Positions 16,919 through 26,043 of a stretch of 64,000 nucleotides of DNA are shown here, piece after piece. This DNA is from Chromohalobacter canadensis (GTDB taxonomy: Bacteria > Pseudomonadota > Gammaproteobacteria > Pseudomonadales > Halomonadaceae). Positions within the stretch are counted from its first letter, which is position 1. Each line of letters starts with the position of its first letter. A model generated the notes under the pieces. That model ran no database searches, was not told where the DNA came from, and was given only the letters and a program-made list of their open reading frames with translations. The position numbers and the translations under genes are program-made. Where the stretch lies: positions 62,001-126,000 of the forward strand of contig NZ_JAJQJH010000009.1 of assembly GCF_029544075.1 (NCBI RefSeq), read 5' to 3'.

Positions 16919-17050
16919 GGCTTACTATTCTCGTTCAGTGGGAACCGGGGATCTCATCGTCACTTCACGGTATAGCACCGCTTCGATGAGTAAAAGAATA
17001 GCAAGACTCGGGTATGCCAGCGCCAGCATGGCGGGCTGATCCAGCGATAC

Positions 17051-17222
17051 ATGAGTGACAGCCACGCGAAAGCCGTCACGGAAAAGGCTATTACAAAAAG
17101 GTCGATGACCAAAAGGCCGCCGATATGGACCCGGTAGAAAAAGACGCTACAAGGCCAATAAAGGCTGGGAAAAGAAAGTACAGGCGCAAAAAAATGGGCC
17201 GCTGAGCGGCCCACGTACATAA
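17051..17222 (+). pseudogene. Frameshifted small gene (about 57 residues if repaired)
   Basis: Three consecutive plus-strand frames read as one hydrophilic protein. Frame one is ATG 17051 (SDSHAKAVTEK); the second, from 17086, gives GYYKKVDDQKAADMDPVEKDA; the third, from 17148, gives YKANKGWEKKVQAQKNGPL and ends at TAA 17220-17222. Each junction (about 17083-17086 and about 17146-17148) needs just one added base. The pieces do not look like random translation: they are Lys/Asp/Glu-rich and free of stops. I recognise no family. It is either a decayed small gene or an intact one with two base losses in the assembly. Confidence 0.4.
17188..17213 (-). terminator. Intrinsic terminator-like hairpin downstream of the aldo/keto reductase
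   Basis: A perfect 8-base stem (17195-17202 with 17206-17213, loop TGA) is followed on the minus strand by seven T residues (17194-17188). It lies 115 bases past the reductase stop. It also overlaps the end of the possible small gene on the other strand, so the role is not certain. Confidence 0.6.
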
Positions 17223-17327
17223 GGGACTCAAGGATCATACGGGCTGGCGCCATGTTGCTCGACGGCCAGCGGTACGAGTGTCCTGGAGGGATCGGTCACG
17301 CCGTCGGGCACATTGCGATAAGGTTGA

Positions 17328-18374
17328 TCAGCGCTGACGCGACTGATCGATTTGCTGACGTCGATAGTCGCCCTGACGTTCGAGCATCCAGCCGGGATAC
17401 TCGGCGGGGAGCGCACTGACGGCCTCGAGCTCGGCGAGTTCCTCGGTACTGAGCGTGACCTGTGTGGCGGCGATGTTATCGTCAAGCTGGTCAACGCGCT
17501 TGGCCCCGACGATGACACTCGTCACCGCCGGCTGATGTAGCAGCCAAGCCAGTGCGACCTGGGCCACGGACACGCTGTGTGCCTTGGCGATCTTGGCCAT
17601 CACATCTATGCAGTCAAAGGCACGTTCTTTATCGACTGGCGGGAAGTCGAAGTTGAGGCGGCGGCTGCCCGCCTCGCCCTGGCTGTCGCGCGTATATTTG
17701 CCGCTCAAGAAGCCACCCGCAAGCGGGCTCCAGACCATCAGCCCGAGATTTTCGCTCTGCAGCATGGGGACCAGCTCGCGCTCGAGGTCGCGCCCGGCAA
17801 GGGTGTAATACGCCTGCAGCGACTCGAAGCGCGCCAGACCGTGACGCTCGGCGATGCCTAGCGCCTTCATGATTTGCCAAGCCGCCCAGTTGGAGACCCC
17901 GACGTAGCGTACATGACCTTGTTGCACGAGAGTGTCGAGTGCGCGGACGGCTTCCTCGATGGGTGTGGCAGGATCGAAGCCATGTATCTGGTAGAGGTCG
18001 AGATGATCGAGCTGCATTCGCTTCAGGCTGGCTTTGATGCCTTCCATGATGTGATAGCGCGACATGCCACGTGCATTGACGCCAGGCCCGGTCTCGCCGA
18101 ACACCTTGGAAGCGACGACGATTTCGTCGCGCGAGACATCTAGATTCTTGAGCGCCTGGCCGGTGATGATCTCGGACTGGCCCTGGGAATATACATCGGC
18201 GGTGTCGATGAAGTTGATGCCGGCATCCAACGCGCGGCCGATCAGGCGCTCGGCGTCGCTTTGCTGTAGATCGCCGATCTGGCTCCAGAGTTCGCCCTGG
18301 CCACCGAAGGTCATGGTGCCGAGGCACAGCTCGGAAACGAACAAACCGGTATTGCCGAAGGGTTGATAACGCAT
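17328..18374 (-). CDS. Aldo/keto reductase
   Basis: The 348-residue TIM-barrel enzyme has the AKR catalytic tetrad in order: Asp in FIDTADVY, Tyr in the same segment (VYSQG), Lys in VVASKVFG and His in YQIHGFD. LCLGTMTFGG near the N-terminus and IVGAKRVDQLDDN near the C-terminus (NADPH contacts) place it with YajO/Tas-like and potassium-channel beta-subunit-like members. It should reduce aldehydes or ketones with NADPH in the cytoplasm. Its promoter region contains two 14-base repeats that also occur before the AraC/alcohol dehydrogenase pair near 56.2 kb, so the same regulator probably controls it. A terminator-like hairpin follows. Confidence 0.93.
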   Translation of the reverse strand: MRYQPFGNTGLFVSELCLGTMTFGGQGELWSQIGDLQQSDAERLIGRALDAGINFIDTADVYSQGQSEIITGQALKNLDVSRDEIVVASKVFGETGPGVNARGMSRYHIMEGIKASLKRMQLDHLDLYQIHGFDPATPIEEAVRALDTLVQQGHVRYVGVSNWAAWQIMKALGIAERHGLARFESLQAYYTLAGRDLERELVPMLQSENLGLMVWSPLAGGFLSGKYTRDSQGEAGSRRLNFDFPPVDKERAFDCIDVMAKIAKAHSVSVAQVALAWLLHQPAVTSVIVGAKRVDQLDDNIAATQVTLSTEELAELEAVSALPAEYPGWMLERQGDYRRQQIDQSRQR

Positions 18375-18494
18375 GAAACACTCCTGACGGTGATGAATTC
18401 GACCCGCGTAGGTAACCGCCGTTGTGACCCGTGACGCTGATAAGCGGCATGGCGGGATGGCTCCTTCAGTATGGACCCTGTGACGGCAGACAAA

Positions 18495-18529
18495 ATGCGC
18501 GATTCTGTCGAGTCCATGCCCGATTCTGT
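18495..18529 (-). promoter_or_regulatory. Paired 14-base operator repeats before the aldo/keto reductase
   Basis: On the plus strand ATGCGCGATTCTGT (18495-18508) and ATGCCCGATTCTGT (18516-18529) match at 13 of 14 bases and start exactly 21 bases apart. Read toward the reductase they are ACAGAATCGSGCAT, about 120 bases before its start codon. The second copy is identical to a site at 56207-56220. The rest of 18375-18702 shows nothing else definite. Confidence 0.65.
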
Positions 18530-18702
18530 AATCGGCTCATCGGCCCTTTCATCATGTTTTCCCGCCCGAGAGGGTAAGAGCGTCCAGCGCAGACCCACGC
18601 TTCCATTACTGGATATCGTCTATAGTGGGTCATGCGCAACACGATGGAATCGTGTCAGGAAGGACAGCCGGGCTAACCTCGGCCTATCAGGGAGGAAGGA
18701 TC

Positions 18703-19497
18703 TTGTTCTGTGAGGCGAATGTATCGATCGCACGCCGTCTGGCGGGCGGTGGCGTCATGTTGGGCGTTCTGGCGGTGCTTGGCGGTTGCCAAGCATGGTC
18801 GCCGGCGCCGGAAGGGCTGGATGTCGAGCGCGTGGAGAAAAGCTTCGTCGAGGGTGATTGCCCGGCAGGACGTTGTGCGACCATCGAGATCGAATCGCTG
18901 CGTTTACCCGGAGCACCGGGCCTGAGCGAGCGGCTGCGAGATTCGCTGCTGAGCATGGGCTCGGGTATCACCAATGGCGAAAGCGAAGTGGTGATTGCGT
19001 CCTGGGAAGAGTATGCGCAGACGTTCTTCGACGAGGCCAAGGCGGCGCGGGAGCGCGTGCCTGAATTACCCGGTTACCAGGCGGTCTTCAAGGCAGAGGT
19101 TTATGACCGGCATGCCGAGCTGACTACCATCCAGCTCGATAGCTACGTGTTCACCGGCGGGGCGCACGGTATGCCGCTGACGCAGTTCATGGTCATCGAC
19201 GAACGCGAGCGACGCGTGGTGACACTCGATGACATGCTGCGCGAGGGCCAGACGTCCGCGTATCGCAAGGCACTGTCGCGCGCGCATCTACGTTGGCTGG
19301 AAGAACAACAGGCGGGTGCCGACTTTGTCGAATCCTGGCCGCTGAGCATGAACCGCAACGTGGCACCGTTTGCCGATGAATGGCGGGTACGTTACAACGC
19401 CTATGACATCGCGCCTTATTCTTATGGGCAACCGGAGCTACGCATTCCTGCCCAGGCGCTCGAAGGCATCGTCAAGCCACGCTATCTGGAGCGCTGA
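18703..19497 (+). CDS. Lipoprotein with RsiV/DUF3298-like C-terminal domain
   Basis: The 264-residue product starts with a lipoprotein signal (RRLAGGGVMLGVLAVLGG then Cys) and so should be anchored to a membrane facing the periplasm. The mature part has the DUF4163/DUF3298 pattern: EVYDRHAELTTIQLDSYVFTGGAHG, VVTLDDML and, near the end, NAYDIAPYSYGQPELRIP. These domains occur in the RsiV anti-sigma factor and in exported proteins of unknown role. I chose the rare start TTG 18703 because GGAGGAAGG ends four bases before it and it gives a proper signal peptide. The upstream frame has no better start and ATG 18757 would destroy the signal. Confidence 0.8.
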   Translation: MFCEANVSIARRLAGGGVMLGVLAVLGGCQAWSPAPEGLDVERVEKSFVEGDCPAGRCATIEIESLRLPGAPGLSERLRDSLLSMGSGITNGESEVVIASWEEYAQTFFDEAKAARERVPELPGYQAVFKAEVYDRHAELTTIQLDSYVFTGGAHGMPLTQFMVIDERERRVVTLDDMLREGQTSAYRKALSRAHLRWLEEQQAGADFVESWPLSMNRNVAPFADEWRVRYNAYDIAPYSYGQPELRIPAQALEGIVKPRYLER

Positions 19498-19574
19498 CGG
19501 CATGCGTTAACCGGGAGGGTGTCGCTGACGGTCGTGTCTCGTGAGGGCGATCGTCGCAGGCGGTGATCGTACGA

Positions 19575-19763
19575 TCAGGCGTTCGAGTCGTGCTCGGGCT
19601 TGCCTTTTTGCTGGGCCGAGGCCATGGCTTCCAGCTCCTCTTCGCTCATCGAGTCGTACATCGACTTCGCGGCTCCCTCTAGCTCACTGGCCTTTTTCTC
19701 GCCGCGTTTGGCGGCGAGCGCGGCACCGGCAGCCATTTGCTGGGCCTGAGACTTGGCGGGCAT
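19575..19763 (-). CDS. DUF3008 family small protein
   Basis: The 62-residue protein begins PAKSQAQQMAAGAALAAKRG and contains KSMYDSMSEEELEAMAS, the hallmark of the DUF3008 family of small, highly charged cytoplasmic proteins. Their function is not established. The start at 19763 has GAGGTGA upstream, so the ten extra codons of the open frame are left out. It sits alone between a lipoprotein gene (convergent) and yejK (same strand, 140 bases upstream). Confidence 0.85.
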   Translation of the reverse strand: MPAKSQAQQMAAGAALAAKRGEKKASELEGAAKSMYDSMSEEELEAMASAQQKGKPEHDSNA

Positions 19764-19903
19764 ATCGTCACCTCTTCCGTGATGGCGCTTCAATAAGCGT
19801 GGCTATCTTAAGCCAAGATAGACGCTGCCACGGGCATCGCAATGTCACGATGGTGACCGTATGTGTCCCGACCGACACGAGCCAGGCATCTAGTGCGCTT
19901 TTA

Positions 19904-20899
19904 TTATTCCTTGCGCTGCTTGAGCTGTTCCTTCAGTGGGCCGGGCACCTTCTTGATGATCAAGCGATCATGCTCGGCGTCGAATTCGATACTGTTGCCG
20001 AGCAAGTGAGAGTCGAAGCTGATCGAGACGCCGCTGGCGCGCCCTGTGAAGCGCCGGAATTGATTGAGAGCTCGCTTGTCCGGCGGTATCTCCTCGGAGA
20101 GCCCGTAATCCTGATGACGAATGTAGTCGTAAAACGCCTTGGGATGTTGCTCGTCGACGAGCTCGGACAACTCATCGAGGGTCACCTTTTCGCCGTGCTT
20201 GGCCTGGGTGTTGGCGTAGTCGATCACGGCATCGGTCTTCTCGCGGCTGGCGTCGTCAGACAAGTCCTCGCGCTCGGCATAGTCGCTGAATGCCTTGAGC
20301 AAGGTTCGGGTTTCGCCGCTGGCATCCACGCCTTCCTCGACGCCGAGCAGTTCGCGGAAGCCTTCGGCGAATTTCTTGCCGCCGCGGTCCTTGATGAAAG
20401 ACACGTACTGATGTGAGGCGCCGCCCTGCCATTGAGCGAGGTCGATGCGTGCGGCGAGCATCAATTGGCCAAGATTGAGCTGAGGCGTTTCGGTCACTTC
20501 GAGGGCATTATCGATGGCAAAACCCTGGCGATGATGGAGGAGTGCCACACTGACGTACTGCGTCTCGCCGTGCTGATAATGCACGAATAGCAGATGGCCA
20601 CCCACCGAGAGGTGGGCGTCGATCAAGGCATTGATGCGCTCCGCCATCCGCGCGCTCCAGGTGACGAAATCGATCGATCCGGCTAGATACTCCGAGAGTC
20701 CCGCGGCGAAGGCGCTGCTGCCGGTCTCGCCGAAGTGACCCCAGGCCTTGGGCTTGGCATGAAAGCTGTCATTGACACTCGTCAGCAATGCCTCGAGAGA
20801 TGCCGTCGATGACGGTGCGTGCTCGGCGCAGGTCAGCGTGGCGGGCGTCTCGGTATCGGACTTGTCGATGCGATGGATGGTGCTGGTCAGAATCGGCAT
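19904..20899 (-). CDS. yejK: Nucleoid-associated protein YejK (NdpA)
   Basis: The 331-residue protein matches the YejK/NdpA family in length and layout. Segments seen are LLFVHYQHGETQYVSVALL, LNLGQLMLAARIDLAQW, YVSFIKDRGGKKFAEGFRELLG, DYANTQAKHGEKVTLDEL and a C-terminal GVSISFDSHLLG. Family members are found on the nucleoid and are encoded by most gammaproteobacteria; their mechanism is poorly known. The gene is on its own, with 68 bases to the ABC exporter genes upstream on other sequence. No regulatory site is evident. Confidence 0.93.
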   Translation of the reverse strand: MPILTSTIHRIDKSDTETPATLTCAEHAPSSTASLEALLTSVNDSFHAKPKAWGHFGETGSSAFAAGLSEYLAGSIDFVTWSARMAERINALIDAHLSVGGHLLFVHYQHGETQYVSVALLHHRQGFAIDNALEVTETPQLNLGQLMLAARIDLAQWQGGASHQYVSFIKDRGGKKFAEGFRELLGVEEGVDASGETRTLLKAFSDYAEREDLSDDASREKTDAVIDYANTQAKHGEKVTLDELSELVDEQHPKAFYDYIRHQDYGLSEEIPPDKRALNQFRRFTGRASGVSISFDSHLLGNSIEFDAEHDRLIIKKVPGPLKEQLKQRKE

Positions 20900-20967
20900 G
20901 GTGGCATCTTGGTGAAAACGAAAACGGGCATGATAACGCCCAGTACGGGCCAGCTTCTAAGGCCTAT

Positions 20968-21725
20968 CTAGGGCTTGATGTTGTAACCGGTCTTGAAGAT
21001 CCAGCCGACCAGCGCCAGGCACAGGCCCAGAAATATCATGATCATGAGCAGGCTGGCGCCGACACTCACATCACTGATGCCGTAGAAGCTCCAGCGAAAG
21101 CCACTGACCAAATAAACGACCGGGTTGAACAGCGTCACCGTCTGCCACACAGGGGGCAGCATGTCGATGGAGTAGAAGCTGCCGCCCAAGAAGGTCAGCG
21201 GTGTGATGATCAAGAGCGGCACGAGTTGTAGCTTCTCGAAACCCTCCGCCCAGATACCGATGATAAAGCCCAGCAGGCTGAAGGTAAGGGCGGTGAGTGT
21301 CAGGAACAGCAGCATCCAGAATGGATGGTCGATACGCAAGGGCACGAAGAAGCTGGCGGTGACGAGGATGATCAAGCCCAGGATGAGCGACTTGGTGGCC
21401 GCCGCGCCTACATACCCGAGGACGATTTCGAAATAAGAAACCGGCGCCGAGAGTACCTCGTAGATGGTGCCGGTAAACTTGGGAAAGAAGATCCCGAACG
21501 AGGCGTTGGAGACGCTCTGGGTGAGGAGCATCAACATGATCAGCCCGGGCACGATGAAGGCGCCGTAGCTGACGCCTTCGACTTCCTGAATGCGCGAGCC
21601 GATGGCGGCGCCGAAGACCACGAAGTACAGCGAGGTGGAAATCACTGGCGAGACCAGGCTCTGCAGCAACGTGCGCCATGCGCGTGCCAATTCGAAATGG
21701 TAAATGGTGCCGACCGCGCGGAAAT

Positions 21726-21729
<4 letters not shown>
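20968..21729 (-). CDS. yadH: ABC-2 type exporter permease (YadH-like)
   Basis: The 253-residue membrane protein has six hydrophobic segments and the ABC-2 permease pattern. [16 protein letters not shown] lies near the N-terminus, then [30 protein letters not shown] and [17 protein letters not shown]. It matches YadH in length. Its start overlaps the stop of the ATPase gene by four bases (ATGA), so the two form one transporter: two permease copies with two ATPases. The exported substrate is unknown; related pairs export lipids, polysaccharides or drugs. Confidence 0.93.
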
Positions 21730-22736
<1,007 letters not shown>

Positions 22737-22857
22737 GCGATACCGGGCTCCCGTGGAGAATGGGACGATCAGTATAGGCGTGCGCCGGCATGCCGTGGCC
22801 GGCGCTCACCTGATCGGTAAGTACGTCGTCGGCGAGTGCATCGTCGACGAGGCCGGG

Positions 22858-23580
22858 TCAGTCTTGCCGCTCGGCGCTGTGGTAGATGTTCTGAACGTCA
22901 TCGAGATCGTTGAGGGTAGCGAGCAGCTTGTCGAGCATGGCCACGTCATCGCCGACGACGGGGGTCGTGGTCTGCGGCAGGAACTGGATCTCGTCGGCTT
23001 CGAAATCGAGCTCACCGAAGGCCTCGGCGAGGGCCTGCTTGGTCTTGGCATATTCGGTATGAGGCGCGAACACGGTAATACGATCGGTTTCGCTCTCGAT
23101 GTCGGTGACATCGACATCGGCCTCCATCAAGGCTTCCAACACCGCTTCCTCGTCGCTACCCTCGAAGGCGAGGATCGCGCAGTGATCGAACATGTGGCTG
23201 ACGCTGCCCGGGGTGCCGAGTTTGCTCTTGGCCTTGTTGAAACAGGCGCGTACGTCGCCGAAGGTGCGGTTGGGGTTGTCGGTCAGGCATTCGACGATGA
23301 CCATGCAACTACCCGGACCGAAGCCCTCGTAGCGCGCGAGGGAGTAGTCCTCGCCGCCACCGCCCTTGGCCTTGTCCAGCGCCTTGTCGATGACGTGCGA
23401 CGGGACTTGGTCCTTCTTGGCGCGCTCGATCAAACCACGCAGGGCGAGGTTGCCCTCGGGGTCGATCCCGCCGGCTTTGGCGCAAACGTAAATCTCACGC
23501 CCGTATTTGCTGTACACCTTGGTCTTGGCGTCGGCCGTCTTGGCCATGGATTCCTTGCGGTTCTGGAAAGCCCTACCCAT
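22858..23580 (-). CDS. YebC/PmpR family DNA-binding protein, YeeN type
   Basis: The 240-residue protein matches YeeN, the shorter-named paralogue of YebC. It has [10 protein letters not shown] at the start, [55 protein letters not shown], a GSVSHMFD segment and the C-terminal [22 protein letters not shown]. YebC proteins act as transcriptional regulators or help translation of proline runs; YeeN is less studied. ATG 23580 is chosen because it matches the family N-terminus (MGR...). The open frame extends 16 codons upstream without support. It is divergent from the LemA cluster. Confidence 0.92.
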   Translation of the reverse strand: MGRAFQNRKESMAKTADAKTKVYSKYGREIYVCAKAGGIDPEGNLALRGLIERAKKDQVPSHVIDKALDKAKGGGGEDYSLARYEGFGPGSCMVIVECLTDNPNRTFGDVRACFNKAKSKLGTPGSVSHMFDHCAILAFEGSDEEAVLEALMEADVDVTDIESETDRITVFAPHTEYAKTKQALAEAFGELDFEADEIQFLPQTTTPVVGDDVAMLDKLLATLNDLDDVQNIYHSAERQD

Positions 23581-23771
23581 GTCATGCCCTATCAAATGGT
23601 TCGCAACGCACAAGATTCTACGCAACATCGCCGGTCGAGGCAGGTTTAATTTTGCGCTGCCGACGTTTGGTCTCCCGACGATACGCCGTCTCCTTCAGTC
23701 GACGCTATGCTTAATGCGCGCTCACCTGTAGCTTAGGGGGTCTCTATTTGCCCACTTCATCGGAAATGCAT

Positions 23772-24395
23772 ATGTCGATGCGATCCTTGCCAATGCCGTT
23801 TACTGCTCGTTCCGTCTGGCACGTCATGCTGTGGCTGTGCCTTGCCGTCTCGCTGACAGGCTGCGGCATCAACAATATTCCTACGCTGGACGAACAGGTG
23901 AAGTCGGCCTGGGCGCAGGTCGAGAACCAATATCAGCGGCGCGCGGATCTGGTGCCCAATTTGGTGGAAACCGTCAAAGGCTTCGCCGATCAAGAACAGG
24001 AAACGCTGACGGCCGTGATCGAAGCGCGTTCCAAGGCAACCTCGATCAACATCGACGCCGACTCATTGGACGATCCCGAAAAGCTGAAGCAATTTCAGCA
24101 GGCTCAGGGCCAACTGACTGGGGCGCTGAGTCGCCTGATGGCGGTGTCCGAACGCTATCCGGAGCTGAAGTCGAACCAGAACTTCCTGGCACTGCAGTCG
24201 CAGCTGGAAGGTACCGAGAATCGCATCGCCGTGGCGCGCCGCGACTTCATCCAGGCGGTTGAGCAATACAATACAGAGATTCGTACTTTCCCCGGGCGAC
24301 TCTGGCATGGCCTTTTGTATAGCGACATGCCGATTCGCGAAAACTTCGAAGCGACTGCTGAGAACGCCGATCAGGCGCCTGAGGTGGAGTTCTAA
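23772..24395 (+). CDS. lemA: LemA family lipoprotein
   Basis: The protein of about 207 residues has a signal sequence ending in a lipobox (LAVSLTG then Cys). It then shows the LemA pattern: WAQVENQYQRRADLVPNLVETVKGFADQE, ARSKAT, SRLMAVSERYPELKSNQNFLALQSQLEGTENRI and YNTEIRTFPGRL. LemA proteins are membrane-anchored helical proteins often encoded with TPM-domain proteins, as here. The start is uncertain: ATG 23766, 23772 and 23778 all precede the signal peptide, and GGAA fits 23772 best. Its stop overlaps the next start by one base (TAATG). Confidence 0.92.
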   Translation: MSMRSLPMPFTARSVWHVMLWLCLAVSLTGCGINNIPTLDEQVKSAWAQVENQYQRRADLVPNLVETVKGFADQEQETLTAVIEARSKATSINIDADSLDDPEKLKQFQQAQGQLTGALSRLMAVSERYPELKSNQNFLALQSQLEGTENRIAVARRDFIQAVEQYNTEIRTFPGRLWHGLLYSDMPIRENFEATAENADQAPEVEF

Positions 24396-25180
24396 TGAGG
24401 CATTGCATCCGTCTGACATGTCTGGCGCTATTGTGGGCCTGTGCCCTCAGCGTTCAGGCGCAGGACATCGAGTTTCCCGAGCTGACCGGGCGCGTGGTCG
24501 ACCAGGCCGACCTTCTAGATGCGTCGACTCAAGATGAGTTGAGCGGCATGCTCGCGGCGCACGAGGAAGATACCGGCGAGCAGGTCGTCGTGGTCACGCT
24601 GCCCGATTTACAGGGTGCGCCGATCGAGGAATACGGCTATCAGTTGGGACGTCATTGGGGCATCGGTCAGGAGGGTGAAGACACTGGCGCGCTGTTGATC
24701 GTCTCCATGGAAGAGCAGGCCATCCGCATTGAGGTCGGTTATGGCCTCGAGGGTCGCCTGACTGATGCGCAGTCCTCGGCAATCATCACACAGCAGATCG
24801 CCCCGGCGTTTCGTGAGGGCGATTACGCGACCGGTATTACCCAAGGTACGGAAGCGATCATTCAGGTCCTGGGCGGCGACCCGATGGCCGATGCGCCTCC
24901 TGCCGGATCGGCTTCCGGGCAAGATAAATCGCGCGATGTCGGCGGCGCATCCGTGGCGTTTTTCGTCATGTTGATGATCGTCATGGGTATCGTACGCGGC
25001 ATCGGTGGTGGCGGACGCGGCGGGCGTCGTCGCGGACGCGGCGGTGGCTTGCTCGGCGGTCTTCTGCTTGGCGGCGCCATGGGCGGCGGTTTCGGAGGCG
25101 GCGGTGGCGGCCTCGGAGGCGGCGGCTTCGGCGGCGGCGGTGGTGGTTTCGGCGGGGGCGGTGCCTCCGGTGGCTGGTAG
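24395..25180 (+). CDS. TPM-domain protein, YgcG-like, with glycine-rich tail
   Basis: The 261-residue protein has a signal peptide ending in ALSVQAQ, then a TPM domain (about 25-155: LTGRVVDQADLLD, VVVVTLPDLQG, RHWGIGQEGEDTGALLIVS, RIEVGYGLEGRLTDA). One membrane helix follows (VAFFVMLMIVMGIVRGIG), then a C-terminal tail rich in glycine with short GGGF/GGGG repeats. This is the usual architecture of the YgcG family, proposed to act in envelope maintenance or photosystem repair in other organisms. Translation is coupled to lemA by the one-base overlap. The reduced codon variety in the tail reflects its composition, not transfer. Confidence 0.92.
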   Translation: MRHCIRLTCLALLWACALSVQAQDIEFPELTGRVVDQADLLDASTQDELSGMLAAHEEDTGEQVVVVTLPDLQGAPIEEYGYQLGRHWGIGQEGEDTGALLIVSMEEQAIRIEVGYGLEGRLTDAQSSAIITQQIAPAFREGDYATGITQGTEAIIQVLGGDPMADAPPAGSASGQDKSRDVGGASVAFFVMLMIVMGIVRGIGGGGRGGRRRGRGGGLLGGLLLGGAMGGGFGGGGGGLGGGGFGGGGGGFGGGGASGGW

Positions 25181-25201
25181 ATCAACGCAAGGGACATCAC
25201 C

Positions 25202-25819
25202 ATGGCATTATTGAGCGACAGCGAGCAGCAGCAGGTGCGTGATGCGATTACGCACATCGAGCGCGATACCGACGCCGAACTAGTCACCGTACTCGCGCCG
25301 CAGGCCGACGATTACACTTACATCCCATTGCTCTGGGCAGGGATTCTGTCCCTGTTGATCCCGGGGGCGATCAATTATTTCCCCCAATGGCTGGGTGCTT
25401 CGGAGCTGTTGATCGTGCAGTGGGCGTGTTTCGCGGTGCTCGCGATTGTGTTTCGGCTGCCGGCGGTGACGACGCGTCTGATCCCGCGACGTGTGCGCTT
25501 CTGGCGGGCCGCCAATCTGGCAAGGCGGCAGTTTCTCGAACAGAACCTGCATCACACCCAAGCCGGCACCGGCATGCTGATCTTCGTCTCCGAGGCTGAG
25601 CGCTACGTGGAGATCCTGGTCGATCGCGGGATTTCCAGCCGCCTCGACGACGAAACCTGGCAGGGCATTGTCTCGACCTTCACCCAGCAGGTAAAGCAAG
25701 GCCAGACGCTGCAGGGCTTTCTCTCCTGTATCGAAGCATGCGGTGAGCACCTCCGAGAGCACGTTCCCGCCACGCACGAGCGCAACGAACTCCCCAATCG
25801 TCTGATCGTGCTGGAATGA
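25202..25819 (+). CDS. TPM-domain membrane protein
   Basis: The 205-residue protein has a short N-terminal part of the TPM domain (LSDSEQQQVRDAITHIERDTDAELVTVLAP). Two membrane helices follow (about 40-85), then the remaining TPM segment (GTGMLIFVSEAERYVEILVDRGISSRLDDETWQGIV). The domain is thus interrupted by the helices, as in other second TPM proteins of LemA clusters. It lies 21 bases after the YgcG-like gene and completes the three-gene unit. A long perfect hairpin follows. The biochemical role is not known. Confidence 0.88.
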   Translation: MALLSDSEQQQVRDAITHIERDTDAELVTVLAPQADDYTYIPLLWAGILSLLIPGAINYFPQWLGASELLIVQWACFAVLAIVFRLPAVTTRLIPRRVRFWRAANLARRQFLEQNLHHTQAGTGMLIFVSEAERYVEILVDRGISSRLDDETWQGIVSTFTQQVKQGQTLQGFLSCIEACGEHLREHVPATHERNELPNRLIVLE

Positions 25820-25825
25820 AACGCC

Positions 25826-25853
25826 CGACGACACGCCTCATGGCGTGTCGTCG
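25826..25853. terminator. Perfect 12-base hairpin after the LemA/TPM genes
   Basis: CGACGACACGCC (25826-25837) pairs perfectly with 25842-25853 around a TCAT loop. There is no T-run after it, so it may be a terminator that needs help or an mRNA-protecting hairpin. Confidence 0.5.
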
Positions 25854-26043
25854 CCGGTTCCCCACTCCTCCGTAGGCTATCGCATCATCGCGCCGCTCTA
25901 GACTGGACGGCACGCCAGGGCGCGTGTGGCTAATCCATAGGAGTTGGCGTAGTTGGATCGTTGTCGTGATGGAGCGCTGCTATGCTGAGCTTACGATTTC
26001 CGTGCCCAGGAAGGGTGCCACCGTGGTCAGTACAGGAGGCGTT

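Noticed and set aside
16960-17253. 97-codon minus-strand frame with hydrophobic stretches
   Set aside because: Its hydrophobicity mirrors the Lys/Asp/Glu-rich small gene on the opposite strand, there is no clear ribosome-binding site and it crosses a likely terminator.
19564-19577. Perfect 14-base palindrome TGATCGTACGATCA
   Set aside because: A palindrome of this length is expected a few times by chance in 64 kb, and it overlaps the end of a coding gene rather than a promoter.
25000-25180. Short GGC/GGT-rich repeats that might be a tandem-repeat locus
   Set aside because: They encode the usual glycine-rich tail of YgcG-type TPM proteins and are in frame.
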